From Thalassobacillus devorans (GTDB taxonomy: Bacteria; Bacillota; Bacilli; Bacillales; Halobacillaceae): 64,000 nucleotides of DNA. The stretch lies in the NCBI RefSeq assembly GCF_011761345.1, contig NZ_JAASRY010000002.1, forward strand, positions 248,001-312,000, read 5' to 3'. The notes beneath the pieces are model-generated. The model made no database searches. It was not told the origin of the DNA and saw only the letters and a list, made by a program, of their open reading frames with translations. The position numbers and the translations under genes were made by a program. Every line of letters begins with the position of its first letter. The first letter of the stretch is position 1. Below, in pieces: positions 1 through 9,118 of this stretch.

Positions 1-1115
1 TTAGTAAACAGGAAAAAGAAAGAGCTGTAGAAAATGCAAAATCTTTAAAGAAAATTACAGCCAACCCATGGGTTATCTCTGATCTTGAACTGATAGGTAT
101 TGGTGGTTTCAGTCCGCTGGAGGGGTTTATGGGTCAAAAAGATTATGAACGTGTCGTGAAAGAGCTTCGCTTGGGCGATGGCACAATTTGGAGTATTCCA
201 ATTACATTGCCTGTCACAGAGGACCAGGCGGAAGAAATCGAAACCGGCGAAGAAGTAGCACTGGTTGGCGAAGATGGTGTTATATATGGAACGATTCAAG
301 TAGAAGAAAAGTATACGTATGATAAGGAATTGGAAGCGCAATATGTCTATGGCACGATCGAAGAAGCACACCCAGGTGTTAAGAAGATATACGAAAAAGG
401 GAACGTCTACGTTGGCGGACCGATTACATTGCTTAATCGACCAGATCACAGTCGCTTCGAGGATTACTATATGGACCCGGCAGAAACACGCCAAATGTTT
501 GACGATCTTGGATGGAAGACCATTGTTGGCTTTCAGACACGTAACCCTGTACACCGGGCGCACGAGCATATTCAAAAGACAGCTCTTGAAGCGGTGGATG
601 GGCTTTTATTAAACCCGCTTGTAGGGGAAACAAAGTCAGATGACATACCAGCCGATGTTCGTATGGAAAGCTATGAAGTCATTTTGAAAAATTATTATGT
701 AGATGACCGGGTCCGACTCGTCATTTATCCAGCAGCCATGCGATATGCAGGTCCTCGCGAGGCGATTCTGCATGCGATTGTGCGCAAGAACTATGGTTGC
801 ACCCACTTTATTGTTGGACGTGATCATGCTGGTGTAGGTGACTATTATGGCACGTATGATGCACAGGATTTAATTGCTGAATATGAAGAAGAGCTTGGAA
901 TCAACATCTTTAAGTTCGAACATGCTTTTTATTGTACGGTATGTGAAAATATGGCCTCTGCAAAAACCTGTCCGCACGACAAAGAAAACCATGTCCACTT
1001 AAGCGGTACGAAAGTTCGTGAATTACTAAGAAACGGTGAACGCCCTCCTAAAGAATTTTCTCGCCCGGAAGTTGCTGACGTTCTTATTAAAGGAATGAAG
1101 CAGCCGACAGCCTAA
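1..1115 (+). CDS. sat: sulfate adenylyltransferase (5' end outside window)
   Basis: ATP sulfurylase converts sulfate and ATP to adenylylsulfate (APS) and pyrophosphate in the cytoplasm, the first step of sulfate activation. The frame is open from base 3, so the first residues lie upstream; the N-terminal region with [13 protein letters not shown] is present. The family signatures are visible: [12 protein letters not shown] (nucleotide-binding HxxH loop), GRDHAG, and a C-terminal cysteine cluster around [13 protein letters not shown]. It is the single-domain bacterial form with no fused kinase. It is followed 12 bases later by a permease and then by cysC and cysQ, so it heads or joins a sulfate-activation operon. 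The identification is firm; the true start cannot be seen. Confidence 0.96.
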   Translation, partial: SKQEKERAVENAKSLKKITANPWVISDLELIGIGGFSPLEGFMGQKDYERVVKELRLGDGTIWSIPITLPVTEDQAEEIETGEEVALVGEDGVIYGTIQVEEKYTYDKELEAQYVYGTIEEAHPGVKKIYEKGNVYVGGPITLLNRPDHSRFEDYYMDPAETRQMFDDLGWKTIVGFQTRNPVHRAHEHIQKTALEAVDGLLLNPLVGETKSDDIPADVRMESYEVILKNYYVDDRVRLVIYPAAMRYAGPREAILHAIVRKNYGCTHFIVGRDHAGVGDYYGTYDAQDLIAEYEEELGINIFKFEHAFYCTVCENMASAKTCPHDKENHVHLSGTKVRELLRNGERPPKEFSRPEVADVLIKGMKQPTA

Positions 1116-1127
1116 AGGGAGATCTAT

Positions 1128-2903
1128 ATGAATCTGGAAATGGTTATCGTGATAATCGCGATTATCTGCATGCTGGTCGGGCTATTTTTTGAGATAGCCC
1201 GGCCAGACCTTCTTGTTTTTTTTACGCTATTCTTCTTTATAGTAACGGATATTGCAACTACGGAAGAGGCACTTGTTGGCTTTTCCAATGAAGGTATGTT
1301 GACTATTGGTTTATTATTTATAGTCGCAAGAGTGTTTGAACATAGCGGATTAGTCGAGAGATTAGTCACTAAACTGTTAAAGAAAGCCGAATCACGAAAA
1401 GGAGCAATGTTTCGATTATTGTTGCCTATTTCTGGATTCTCAGGATTCCTGAATAACACTCCAATTGTGGTGACGTTAACTCCTATTGTCCGTAAGTGGG
1501 CATCGGAGCATAACATTTCACCATCAAAGTTTCTTATACCTTTGTCTTACGCATCTATATTAGGCGGCACGATCACATTAATGGGTACTTCCACTAACCT
1601 TGTTGTCCATGGGCTGCTGCTTGATTTTGGTGAAAACGGTTTTTCCTTTTTTGAATTAGCCTGGGTAGGGGTCCCGATCACACTTTTAGGACTAGTGTAT
1701 CTAATATTAATCGGCCACCACATGCTGCCCGATTATAAAAGTTTGATAGAAAAGGTACGAGAAAACACAAAAGATTACCTAAGTGAAATGGTCGTCATAG
1801 AGGGGTTTCCATACAATGGTGAAACCATAGAACAAGCCCAGCTCCGTAATTTAAAAGGGCTTTACTTGATTGAAATCATTAGGGGGAATCAAAGGATTTC
1901 ACCTGTAACAAGTGAAACGAAAGTTTATATCGGTGACCGGTTAATCTTTTCTGGAATGATTTCTACGATTGCTGACCTGCAAAAGCGTAAAGGATTAAAA
2001 CTGGATACAGGTACTGACTTAACATTGGATGATATTAGTAATGGAAACAATCAACTAGTAGAAGTCGTGGTCTCCCATCAATCTTCCTTATTGGGAAAAA
2101 GCATTAAAGAAAGCCGTTTTAGGAAGAAATATGATGCTGGTGTCCTTGCAGTTCATAGAAATGATGAGAAAGTAGAAGGGAAAATCGGGGATATCATCCC
2201 GAAATCTGGAGACTTGATGCTTTTAATAGCAGGGCCTGAGTTGGAGAAGAATCTTGCAGATAACAATGATTTTTATCTAACCTCGCCAATAGCAAATGAA
2301 AAGTTCCAGGAGAACGAGAACAAAGGGTGGTTTTCCCTTATTCTCTTGGTCAGCATGATTAGTATGGTGACTCTTGGATTCTTATCGATTTTTAAAGCAA
2401 TGGTTATCACCGTGGGAATATTAATTGCAACGAAAATTATTAGTACAGGTGAAGCGAAAGCAGCTGTTCAATTTCAAGTACTGCTATTAATTGCCAGTGC
2501 TTTGGGTATAGGCAATGTAATCATACAGACAGGTACGGCAAATTGGTTAGCAAATGAAGTGGTTTCTCTATTATTACCGTTTGGATTATTAGTTATATTG
2601 GCAACTATTTATGTTATGACTAACCTGTTTACTGAATTAATTACCAATAATGCTGCTGCGGTAATAATGTTTCCTATAGGCTATGAAATAGCTATCAGTA
2701 CTGGAGTGGAACCAGCAGGGATAGCTGTTTTGGTTGCTATCGCTGCCTCGGCCAGTTTTTTGTCACCGATTGGCTACCAGACAAATTTGATTGTTTACGG
2801 ACCGGGTGGCTATTCATTTAAAGATTACATTAAAGCTGGTTTTCCTTTAACACTAATCGTAATGGTATCAACGGTTCTTATTGTTTATTATAAATTTATT
2901 TAG
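1128..2903 (+). CDS. SLC13/DASS-family permease with two RCK_C domains, probable sulfate importer
   Basis: A 591-residue integral membrane protein. Hydrophobic segments cover roughly residues 1-200 and 390-591. The soluble centre (about 205-375) holds two TrkA-C (RCK_C)-like units, seen in stretches such as [11 protein letters not shown] and [14 protein letters not shown]. The FLNNTPIVV and [17 protein letters not shown] repeats match the ion-transporter SLC13 fold. Sulfate as substrate is inferred from position: it lies between sat and cysC with only 12-14 bases on either side and a strong GGGAGA ribosome site. Other members of this architecture carry dicarboxylates or are orphans, so the substrate is not proved by sequence. 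Confidence 0.85.
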   Translation: MNLEMVIVIIAIICMLVGLFFEIARPDLLVFFTLFFFIVTDIATTEEALVGFSNEGMLTIGLLFIVARVFEHSGLVERLVTKLLKKAESRKGAMFRLLLPISGFSGFLNNTPIVVTLTPIVRKWASEHNISPSKFLIPLSYASILGGTITLMGTSTNLVVHGLLLDFGENGFSFFELAWVGVPITLLGLVYLILIGHHMLPDYKSLIEKVRENTKDYLSEMVVIEGFPYNGETIEQAQLRNLKGLYLIEIIRGNQRISPVTSETKVYIGDRLIFSGMISTIADLQKRKGLKLDTGTDLTLDDISNGNNQLVEVVVSHQSSLLGKSIKESRFRKKYDAGVLAVHRNDEKVEGKIGDIIPKSGDLMLLIAGPELEKNLADNNDFYLTSPIANEKFQENENKGWFSLILLVSMISMVTLGFLSIFKAMVITVGILIATKIISTGEAKAAVQFQVLLLIASALGIGNVIIQTGTANWLANEVVSLLLPFGLLVILATIYVMTNLFTELITNNAAAVIMFPIGYEIAISTGVEPAGIAVLVAIAASASFLSPIGYQTNLIVYGPGGYSFKDYIKAGFPLTLIVMVSTVLIVYYKFI

Positions 2904-2917
2904 AAGGGGTTGTATAT

Positions 2918-3514
2918 ATGAAGTCATCTAACATTACCTGGCACGAATCAACTGTTAATAAAGAAGAGCGTCAGCAAATGAATAATCATAAAAGTCCGGT
3001 GCTTTGGTTTACAGGGCTTTCAGGTTCTGGGAAGTCTACTGTATCCGTAGCATTAGAAAATGCATTATATGAACGTGGTATCCGTTCTTACCGTTTAGAT
3101 GGAGATAACATTAGACATGGCCTTAATAAAAACTTAGGATTCAGTCCGGAAGATCGCAAGGAAAATATTCGTCGTATCGGTGAAGTTGCAAAGCTGATGA
3201 ATGATGCCGGCTTAGTAACATTGACTGCATTTATATCCCCTTACCGTGAAGATCGTAATCAAGTACGTGAATTACTGGGTGAGGATGAATTTGTTGAGGT
3301 TTTCGTAAAATGTTCTTTAGAAGAGTGTGAGAAACGGGATCCGAAAGGTCTTTATCAGAAGGCACGTTCAGGAGAAATCAAAGGATTTACTGGGATAGAC
3401 GCTCCGTATGAAGAGCCGGCCAATCCAGAAGTGGTAGTAGAGACGGATAAACAAACCTTAGAAGAATCCGTTAATTCCATTATCGACTATCTGATGAAAA
3501 AGAACTGTATATAA
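2918..3514 (+). CDS. cysC: adenylylsulfate (APS) kinase
   Basis: Phosphorylates APS to PAPS, the donor for sulfotransferases and the substrate of PAPS reductase. It has 198 residues, the normal length. Walker A GLSGSGKS lies at residues 33-40, followed by the APS-binding stretch [36 protein letters not shown] and the lid region containing [18 protein letters not shown]. It starts at an ATG with AGAAGGGG upstream and lies 14 bases after the permease. A stable hairpin follows its stop before cysQ. Confidence 0.96.
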   Translation: MKSSNITWHESTVNKEERQQMNNHKSPVLWFTGLSGSGKSTVSVALENALYERGIRSYRLDGDNIRHGLNKNLGFSPEDRKENIRRIGEVAKLMNDAGLVTLTAFISPYREDRNQVRELLGEDEFVEVFVKCSLEECEKRDPKGLYQKARSGEIKGFTGIDAPYEEPANPEVVVETDKQTLEESVNSIIDYLMKKNCI

Positions 3515-3521
3515 TAGTTGG

Positions 3522-3552
3522 AATCGTCAGCCCTATCGCTGACGATTTTCCT
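3522..3552 (+). terminator. intra-operon hairpin between cysC and cysQ
   Basis: A perfect 9-bp stem, AATCGTCAG / CTGACGATT, with an 8-base loop is followed by TTTCC. It lies in the 59-base gap between cysC and cysQ. The tail is weak, so partial termination or mRNA 3'-end protection is as likely as full termination. Confidence 0.6.
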
Positions 3553-3573
3553 TATCACCTTAGGAGGAATACT

Positions 3574-4350
3574 ATGCAAAAGATAATTCAGGCAGCATTT
3601 GAAGCAGGTAAAGAGATTATGAAGATTTACAAAACCGATTTCGAAATCGAATTTAAAGAAGATGAGTCACCCTTAACCATGGCTGATCAACGTTCACACG
3701 AAATTATTAAAGAAGCTCTTCAAAAGAATTACCCCGACATTCCCATCCTTAGTGAGGAAGGAAAACACCTTCCTTATAATGAGCGGAAAAGGTGGAATGA
3801 GTTCTGGTTAGTCGACCCAATTGACGGGACGAAGGAGTTTATTAAGAAGAATGGGGAATTCACAGTAAATATCGCCCTAATTCGAAATGGAAAGCCTGTC
3901 ATGGGAGTAGTATATGCCCCTGCGCTTGATACACTTTACGCAGCACAGGAAGGTAAAGGGGCATTTAAAATAACAAATGCATGGAATGCTGAAGCTAAAA
4001 AAGCAATTAAGCTGCCATTGCAAGAATCAGAAGCTAATCTGGCTAAGGTAGTTGCCAGTCGTTCTCATATGTCCGAGGAAACGAAAGCATATATTAATGA
4101 ACTAAAAAAAGAATATGGTAAAGTTGAAACAATTTCAGCCGGAAGCTCCCTAAAGCTATGCCTGATTGCAGAAGGGAAAGCGGATTACTACCCACGTTAC
4201 GCTCCGACAATGGAATGGGATACTGGTGCTGGACAGGCGATTGTAGAACTTTCAGGCGGTACAGTGAACATTGCAGAAGAACAAAAGCCACTTGTTTACA
4301 ACAAAGAGGTCTTAAAAAATCCATGGTTTTTAGCAAGGAGGGCTGATTAA
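3574..4350 (+). CDS. cysQ: 3'(2'),5'-bisphosphate nucleotidase
   Basis: Inositol-monophosphatase superfamily enzyme that removes the 3'-phosphate from PAP (or PAPS), relieving the inhibition caused by the by-product of sulfotransferase or PAPS reductase reactions. It has 258 residues. The metal-binding signatures are present: the SEEGKH glutamates, WLVDPIDGTKEFI, and the C-terminal EWDTGAGQAIVELSGG. The start has a clear AGGAGG site. It sits in the sulfate-activation operon two bases before the aminotransferase gene, which fits a role in PAP recycling rather than inositol metabolism. Confidence 0.93.
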   Translation: MQKIIQAAFEAGKEIMKIYKTDFEIEFKEDESPLTMADQRSHEIIKEALQKNYPDIPILSEEGKHLPYNERKRWNEFWLVDPIDGTKEFIKKNGEFTVNIALIRNGKPVMGVVYAPALDTLYAAQEGKGAFKITNAWNAEAKKAIKLPLQESEANLAKVVASRSHMSEETKAYINELKKEYGKVETISAGSSLKLCLIAEGKADYYPRYAPTMEWDTGAGQAIVELSGGTVNIAEEQKPLVYNKEVLKNPWFLARRAD

Positions 4351-4352
4351 AC

Positions 4353-5486
4353 TTGAAACGTATTTTCCTATCTTCCCCTCATATGAGCGGGAATGAACAA
4401 AAATACATACAAGAGGCATTTGATTTGAACTGGGTAGCTCCATTAGGAAATAATGTTGACCAGTTTGAAAAAGATTTAGCAACCTATAACCATATGGAAG
4501 GTGCCTCTGTTTTAACCTCAGGAACCGCTGCAATCCATATTGCACTAAGGTTGTTAGAAGTAGCGGAAGGGGATAAAGTATTTTGTTCCTCCCTAACTTT
4601 CATTGCTAGCGCTAATCCAATTTTGTATCAAGGAGCAGATCCGGTATTCATAGATTCTGAACCTGACACATGGAACATGTCGCCCCAGGCTTTAGAAAGA
4701 GCTTTTCAAGATGCTGAGAGTGAAGGTCAGCTGCCAAAAGCGGTGATTATTGTAAATCTGTATGGACAGAGTGCAAAAATTGAGGAATTAAAAGAAATTT
4801 GTGACCGTTATGAAGTTGCTATTATTGAAGATGCGGCCGAATCACTGGGTAGTGAATACAAAGGTAAAAAGAGCGGAACTTTTGGCAAGTTCGGTATCTA
4901 CTCTTTTAATGGAAACAAAATTATTACCACTTCTGGTGGCGGTGCTTTAGTTTCAAACGATATAGAGGCCCTCAACAAATCAAGATTTTTGGCGACCCAG
5001 GCAAGAGATCAAGCGATACACTATCAACATAGTGAGCTGGGGTACAATTACCGCATGAGCAATATTGTTGCCGGGATTGGACGGGCTCAATTAAAAGTAT
5101 TGGATGATCGTGTAGCTAAGCGCCGTGCAATTTTCGATAATTATGTTGAGGCATTTAAAGATCAACCAGGTTTTGATTTTATGCCAGAGCTAGAAGAAAC
5201 GAAGTCGAACCGCTGGTTGACTGCTTTGACAATCAACCCAGAGGCAGCCGGGATAACGAATATGGACATTATCCATTCCTTAGGAAATGAAAATATTGAG
5301 GCTCGTCCGGTATGGAAGCCATTACATTTACAGCCATTATTCGAGGATGCTAAATACTATTCGCACGAAGAAGGTTATAGCTATTCTGATGAATTGTTTA
5401 AATATGGATTATGCCTTCCATCGGGGTCGAATATGACAGAAGAGCAGCAAAATAGAGTTATTCATACTATTAAAAAATTAATGTAA
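4353..5486 (+). CDS. DegT/DnrJ/EryC1/StrS-family PLP-dependent sugar aminotransferase
   Basis: A 377-residue aminotransferase of the type that makes amino-sugar nucleotides for capsule, exopolysaccharide or glycan synthesis. The PLP lysine is Lys189 in YSFNGNKIITTSGGG; other family marks are VLTSGTAAIHIAL, EDAAESLGSEYKGKKSG and LGYNYRMSNI. It uses a TTG start with AAGGAGGG 11 bases upstream and begins 2 bases after the cysQ stop, so the two are translationally linked. Linkage to PAPS-forming genes suggests the upstream operon (outside the window) makes a surface polysaccharide, perhaps sulfated; that is inference. The exact sugar substrate cannot be read from sequence. Confidence 0.9.
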   Translation: MKRIFLSSPHMSGNEQKYIQEAFDLNWVAPLGNNVDQFEKDLATYNHMEGASVLTSGTAAIHIALRLLEVAEGDKVFCSSLTFIASANPILYQGADPVFIDSEPDTWNMSPQALERAFQDAESEGQLPKAVIIVNLYGQSAKIEELKEICDRYEVAIIEDAAESLGSEYKGKKSGTFGKFGIYSFNGNKIITTSGGGALVSNDIEALNKSRFLATQARDQAIHYQHSELGYNYRMSNIVAGIGRAQLKVLDDRVAKRRAIFDNYVEAFKDQPGFDFMPELEETKSNRWLTALTINPEAAGITNMDIIHSLGNENIEARPVWKPLHLQPLFEDAKYYSHEEGYSYSDELFKYGLCLPSGSNMTEEQQNRVIHTIKKLM

Positions 5487-5490
5487 GTAT

Positions 5491-5541
5491 AAAAGGGGCT
5501 ACTCTATAAGTCTATTACAGACTTAAGAGATCGGCCCTTTT
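5491..5541 (+). terminator. probable terminator of the sulfate operon
   Basis: A long hairpin with outer arms AAAAGGGGC / GGCCCTTTT and an inner AAGTCT / AGACTT stem directly follows the aminotransferase stop. The following bases are A/T-rich. A second small stem (CTCCTT / AAGGAG, near 5588-5611, followed by CTTTTT) lies in the same 222-base gap. Confidence 0.65.
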
Positions 5542-5708
5542 GAATTTAATAAAATTTTCAGCTCTATGTGGTAGATATCCTAAGAAAACTCCTTGAGTAA
5601 AAGGAGGACTTTTTGGCTGAAATATGTAGTGCTTTATCCGTGTTTCTTTCCTATTTAAGTTTGCCGGTAGAAATGCATGGATATTTGATTTGAAAAAGGA
5701 GGCGGACC

Positions 5709-6338
5709 ATGCAAAAAAAGATAGGTATTCTGTGTTTAGTTACTGTCATGATATTAATTATGCCTAAAGAATTATATGCCAATAAAGATATGTTACAGCC
5801 TGGAGACCAGGGCCGTTCCGTCACTTTATTGCAAGAAAAATTAGTCCTTTTAGGTTACCTTGAAACGGAGCCTACAGGGTACTATGGAAATTTGACCGAA
5901 CAAGGGGTCAGGAAACTTCAACAGGATTTTAACTTACCAGTTGATGGAGTTGTTGGATCTAGAACATCCTACCAGCTTATGGAAATTGAGAAGATGGCAA
6001 GAGTTGTACATGGAGAGGCCCGAGGAGAACCTTATACAGGAAAAGTAGCCGTGGCTGCTGTAATAAAAAATCGAATTCACTCTTTGGAATTTCCTTCATC
6101 CATAGAGGGAATAATCTACCAAGACAACGCTTTTACTCCTGTAGAAAATGGACAATTCAATTTAACCCCTGATTTTATTGCGTACCATGCTGTTAAGGAT
6201 GCATGGAAAGGATGGGACCCCAGCAGTGGTTCTACTTATTTTTATAATCCTGAAACAGCTACGTCTCAGTGGATCTTTAATAATACTTCTCCTAAACTGA
6301 AAATTGGAAAGCACCTATTTGCGGGGTATGCTGAATAG
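5709..6338 (+). CDS. spore cortex-lytic type cell wall hydrolase (SleB/CwlJ-like)
   Basis: A 209-residue exported protein. An N-terminal signal peptide (about residues 1-24, ending near LYANKD) is followed by a peptidoglycan-binding domain (about 28-92, QPGDQGRSVTLLQEKL and GYYGNLTEQGVRKLQQ). A Hydrolase_2 catalytic domain (about 95-209) carries the glutamate motif VVHGEARGEPYTGKVAVAAV and the C-terminal GKHLFAGYAE. SleB of B. subtilis has the same order but is longer, so this is a compact member. It probably cleaves cortex or cell-wall peptidoglycan during germination. No ypeB-like partner follows, as would be expected for sleB itself. The ribosome site AAAGGAGGCGG is strong. Confidence 0.88.
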   Translation: MQKKIGILCLVTVMILIMPKELYANKDMLQPGDQGRSVTLLQEKLVLLGYLETEPTGYYGNLTEQGVRKLQQDFNLPVDGVVGSRTSYQLMEIEKMARVVHGEARGEPYTGKVAVAAVIKNRIHSLEFPSSIEGIIYQDNAFTPVENGQFNLTPDFIAYHAVKDAWKGWDPSSGSTYFYNPETATSQWIFNNTSPKLKIGKHLFAGYAE

Positions 6339-6341
6339 TTT

Positions 6342-6370
6342 ACTTCTGGTGTTTTATAGAAGTTTTTTCT
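6342..6370 (+). terminator. terminator of the cortex hydrolase gene
   Basis: ACTTCT / AGAAGT stem with a 10-base loop followed by TTTTTTCTT, four bases after the stop codon. A second small stem, GGAAC / GTTCC, lies at about 6373-6390. Confidence 0.7.
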
Positions 6371-6409
6371 TTGGAACATTAGGCTGTTCCTCAGTTAATT
6401 TTTCGCATC

Positions 6410-6439
6410 TTGAGAAAACAGTTGCAAAACTCCTATAAT
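6410..6439 (+). promoter_or_regulatory. sigma-A type promoter
   Basis: TTGAGA at 6410-6415 and TATAAT at 6434-6439 with an 18-base spacer, about 40 bases upstream of the next start codon. Confidence 0.6.
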
Positions 6440-6479
6440 CAAGTAAGAAGAATAAAGAACCTTGATGGGAGCCGATCAT

Positions 6480-7034
6480 ATGGTACATGAAGCTAGGATA
6501 GAAAAAGAGTTTTTGGAAGTTATGCAAATTGAGGAAGTTGGCGAAGGGATGAGGGTATGCCTTGATTTTATCGATATATTACAACCACACGATGGCGTGT
6601 ATGTCGGCAATACAGGTCATGGCTATTTAAAAGTGCTATCCGAAAATCGGGAGTCAGAAAATTACCCACCCAGACCGTTTCGTGTTAACTGTGGCGCGTT
6701 TCATCAATATTTACATCAGGAAAATAAAACCCGTTACTTACATGAATTGAATCCTGGAGAGAAAGTCATTGTGGAAGGAGAACAGGAAGAAAGAGAACTG
6801 CCACTTGGCCGTGTGAAAATTGAAAAGCGTCCATTTGTCAGAGTGGAATGTCAAAGTGAGAATGATATCGTTTCTGCTACCTTACAAAAATCTACGAGTG
6901 TTTATGTGTTAGAAGAAAACAATGGTGAAGTAGCTATCGAAGATTTAGAAATTGGCGATCGCATCCTTGGTTTGAAAGATAAGCCAGGCCGTCACTTAGG
7001 AGAACAAATCGATGAGGTGATTGTTGAAAAGTGA
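6480..7034 (+). CDS. stand-alone C-terminal domain of archaeal-type 3-dehydroquinate synthase (DHQS-II family)
   Basis: A 184-residue protein that matches only the C-terminal half of the archaeal-type 3-dehydroquinate synthase family, whose usual members are about 340-380 residues. Shared marks are VYVGNTGHGYLKVL, PPRPFRVNCGAFHQYL, KTRYLHEL, GRVKIEKRPFVRVE, a TLQKSTSVYVL strand and the ending GRHLGEQIDEVIVEK. The N-terminal catalytic part is absent, and the upstream sequence does not encode it. A start at 6480 is preferred over ATG 6465 because GGGAG lies 8 bases before it; a good sigma-A promoter precedes it. It is therefore a complete small gene, not a truncation caused by the window. Function unknown; synthase activity is doubtful. 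Confidence 0.82.
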   Translation: MVHEARIEKEFLEVMQIEEVGEGMRVCLDFIDILQPHDGVYVGNTGHGYLKVLSENRESENYPPRPFRVNCGAFHQYLHQENKTRYLHELNPGEKVIVEGEQEERELPLGRVKIEKRPFVRVECQSENDIVSATLQKSTSVYVLEENNGEVAIEDLEIGDRILGLKDKPGRHLGEQIDEVIVEK

Positions 7035-7119
7035 TTTCTCATAACAAATAGCCTGACATCCTTTTGGTATTCTTGATAAGCTATTAATATAAGAAGTTTT
7101 TGAGAGAAAGGAGAAAGTT

Positions 7120-7839
7120 ATGAGATTAGCATTCTTATCCGATATTCATGGAAACGCACGTGCCCTGGAAGCAGTGTTGGAAGATATCGAAAAAAGAAAT
7201 GTCGACCAATTATTTGTTCTTGGTGATATCGCTTATCGAGGACTTGAGCCAGAGCGTTCGGTTGAATTAGTACGGGGTCTTGATTCACAAGTTATCAAAG
7301 GAAACGCAGATGAATGGATTGTCAGAGGAGTCCAGGATGGTGAAGTTCCTGATAAAGTGATCGAAGGTATGAATCAGGAAAGAGCCTGGGCACATGCCAA
7401 TATGACGAGCGAGTCGGTAAACTATCTGAACGAGCTGCCAAGAGAGATAACGGAAGAATACAAAGGCATAAACATCCACGGATTCCACGCAACACCTGCT
7501 GACCTGTTTGAAGTGGTTTTACCGGATGCCACAGAGGATGAAATGAAAGATCGTTTGATGGTAAATCAACTGGCTGATGTTTATATTTACGGGCATATTC
7601 ATAAGCCGTATATCCGCTATATCAATGGAAAAATGGTGGTTAATACAGGAAGCGTTGGTCTTCCTTTCGATGGGTTAGCCCAGCCATCTTACGTGTTGAT
7701 CGATATCGGAGAGAATGGAGTTCAATCCTCCATTGTAAGGACGAATTATGAATTAGCTGGATTAGTGGAAGATATAGAAGTTTCTGATTACCCTCAAAAG
7801 AATGTACTGACGAACTTATTAATAAACGCATCTGTTTAA
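7120..7839 (+). CDS. calcineurin-like metallophosphoesterase (MJ0936/YfcE-like)
   Basis: A 239-residue cytosolic phosphodiesterase or phosphatase with the dinuclear metal motifs in order: SDIHGN (residues 7-12), LGDIAYRG, KGNADEW (GNxD/E), HGFHATP, and GHIHKPY with NTGSVGLPFDG near the C terminus. The substrate is not predictable; relatives hydrolyse cyclic or model phosphodiesters. AGAAAGGAGAAAG precedes the ATG. A decayed copy of its last 22 codons occurs at 20913-20981, evidence that a second copy once existed in this chromosome. Confidence 0.88.
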   Translation: MRLAFLSDIHGNARALEAVLEDIEKRNVDQLFVLGDIAYRGLEPERSVELVRGLDSQVIKGNADEWIVRGVQDGEVPDKVIEGMNQERAWAHANMTSESVNYLNELPREITEEYKGINIHGFHATPADLFEVVLPDATEDEMKDRLMVNQLADVYIYGHIHKPYIRYINGKMVVNTGSVGLPFDGLAQPSYVLIDIGENGVQSSIVRTNYELAGLVEDIEVSDYPQKNVLTNLLINASV

Positions 7840-7870
7840 GGCTTGTTCCCATGATGGGGACAAGCCTTAA
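7836..7870. terminator. bidirectional hairpin between convergent genes
   Basis: TTAAGGCTTGTTCCC and GGGGACAAGCCTTAA form a near-perfect stem overlapping the metallophosphoesterase stop and 31 bases from the end of the convergent oxidoreductase gene. There is no long T tract, so it may serve both strands weakly. Confidence 0.6.
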
Positions 7871-7900
7871 AAGATATTAATTTGGTGCCTCATCTGATTT

Positions 7901-9118
7901 TTAAAGCGGTTGTTCTGCCGCCATCATTTCCTCCCACTTTTCCTGAACGATCTGTTTTCCCTTTTTCACGTCAGGATGAAAATGAAAGGGTGCGTTGTCT
8001 CTTGTCTGTTCAATCTCCTCGATAGACTGTTCGATTCTGTCCTTAAGCCCTTGAACTCCATGGTTAGAAGCCATGGTCAGGCCAGCTGTCACTCCCTGGG
8101 CAATCGCAACTTTCGCTCCTTCTATTCCCGTAATGTTGCCTGCGACGTATAGCCCGTCCAATGCGGTTTCCATCCGCTCATTATGAAGCGGCACATAACC
8201 GCCAAGTTCATCTACCAAATAAAAAGGACAACCGGCAACCGCGGCCAGTTCTGTTAATGGATATAAGCCGCCTGCAATACAAACAAAGTCACAGGTAATG
8301 ATTTCTTCGGTGCCTTCGATGACATCTCCATTTGGTTTGACGGTCGCCAGTTTGACAGCTGCGACTTTTTCATCTCCTAGTATCTCTGTCACTGCCTTCC
8401 GAAGATGAACAGGAATGCCCCACATCTTAAACCCGCTCTTTGGGTAAAACGTAATCCCCAAATCCTGCATGATGGAAGGCTTCATCCATTTGCTCCCTTG
8501 TCTGATCAGTGCAGATGGAGCCATGTGTGCAACATGCAGCAATTGGTTCATCACTTGTTTTGGGTGAGCGGCTTCTTCATTTAATCCGTTCATTTGCGGT
8601 AAGGTAAGGGCGGTTACCTCTACACCCGCCATTTGCAACTCAGAAGCAATAACGGCTGCAAGAGGATTGACCCCGATGATGACCCCTCTTTTTCCAGGTT
8701 TGACCCTGTGGACATTCGTCATTACTTGTGCTGCTCCTACGGACATGACACCAGGAAGCGTCCAGCCGGGAACGGGGGAGGGAGATTCGGCTGCTCCTGT
8801 GGCTAATAGCAGATGGCTGGTTTCATAGGTGTCTTTTTCTGTATATACCAACCAGACATCTCCGGATTTTTCAATGTTAAGGATAGAGGTCCCGAGTTTT
8901 ATTTCGGCGCCAGATTGGTTGGCTCGTTCGTATAAGTGATTGGATTCTTTGATACCGTTCCAATACGTACCGTCTGGTTCTTCATAGAGTTGACCAAGGA
9001 GACGTCCTCCTGCTTTCATATATTCATCGACAACCAACACCTCTAATCCTTGATTAGCGGTCGTTGCTGCAGCAGAAAGGCCTGCTGGACCTGCGCCAAT
9101 AATGATCACATCATACAT
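7901..9118 (-). CDS. FAD/NAD(P)-dependent oxidoreductase subunit of D-hydroxyproline dehydrogenase (HcnB/LhpE-like)
   Basis: A 405-residue flavoprotein with an N-terminal dinucleotide motif (IIGAGPAGLSAA, residues 6-17), a second dinucleotide-binding region around RGVIIGVNPLAAVIASEL, and the C-terminal GLYVAGNITGIEGAKVAIAQG flavin motif. It belongs to the HcnB-like group that works with a small 2Fe-2S protein and a DAO-type subunit. It is the last gene of a three-gene minus-strand operon and overlaps the preceding Fe-S gene by 8 bases. With the divergent hydroxyproline genes, the likely role is electron transfer in D-hydroxyproline oxidation. A related amino-acid dehydrogenase role cannot be excluded. 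Confidence 0.82.
   Translation of the reverse strand: MYDVIIIGAGPAGLSAAATTANQGLEVLVVDEYMKAGGRLLGQLYEEPDGTYWNGIKESNHLYERANQSGAEIKLGTSILNIEKSGDVWLVYTEKDTYETSHLLLATGAAESPSPVPGWTLPGVMSVGAAQVMTNVHRVKPGKRGVIIGVNPLAAVIASELQMAGVEVTALTLPQMNGLNEEAAHPKQVMNQLLHVAHMAPSALIRQGSKWMKPSIMQDLGITFYPKSGFKMWGIPVHLRKAVTEILGDEKVAAVKLATVKPNGDVIEGTEEIITCDFVCIAGGLYPLTELAAVAGCPFYLVDELGGYVPLHNERMETALDGLYVAGNITGIEGAKVAIAQGVTAGLTMASNHGVQGLKDRIEQSIEEIEQTRDNAPFHFHPDVKKGKQIVQEKWEEMMAAEQPL

Noticed and set aside
2932-2950. TGGCACGAATC as a sigma-54 -24 element in cysC
   Set aside because: No TTGC at the -12 position, and it lies inside the coding sequence.
7640-7852. Minus-strand frame similar to the frame at 20800-20991
   Set aside because: The similarity is the antisense shadow of the duplicated metallophosphoesterase 3' end.
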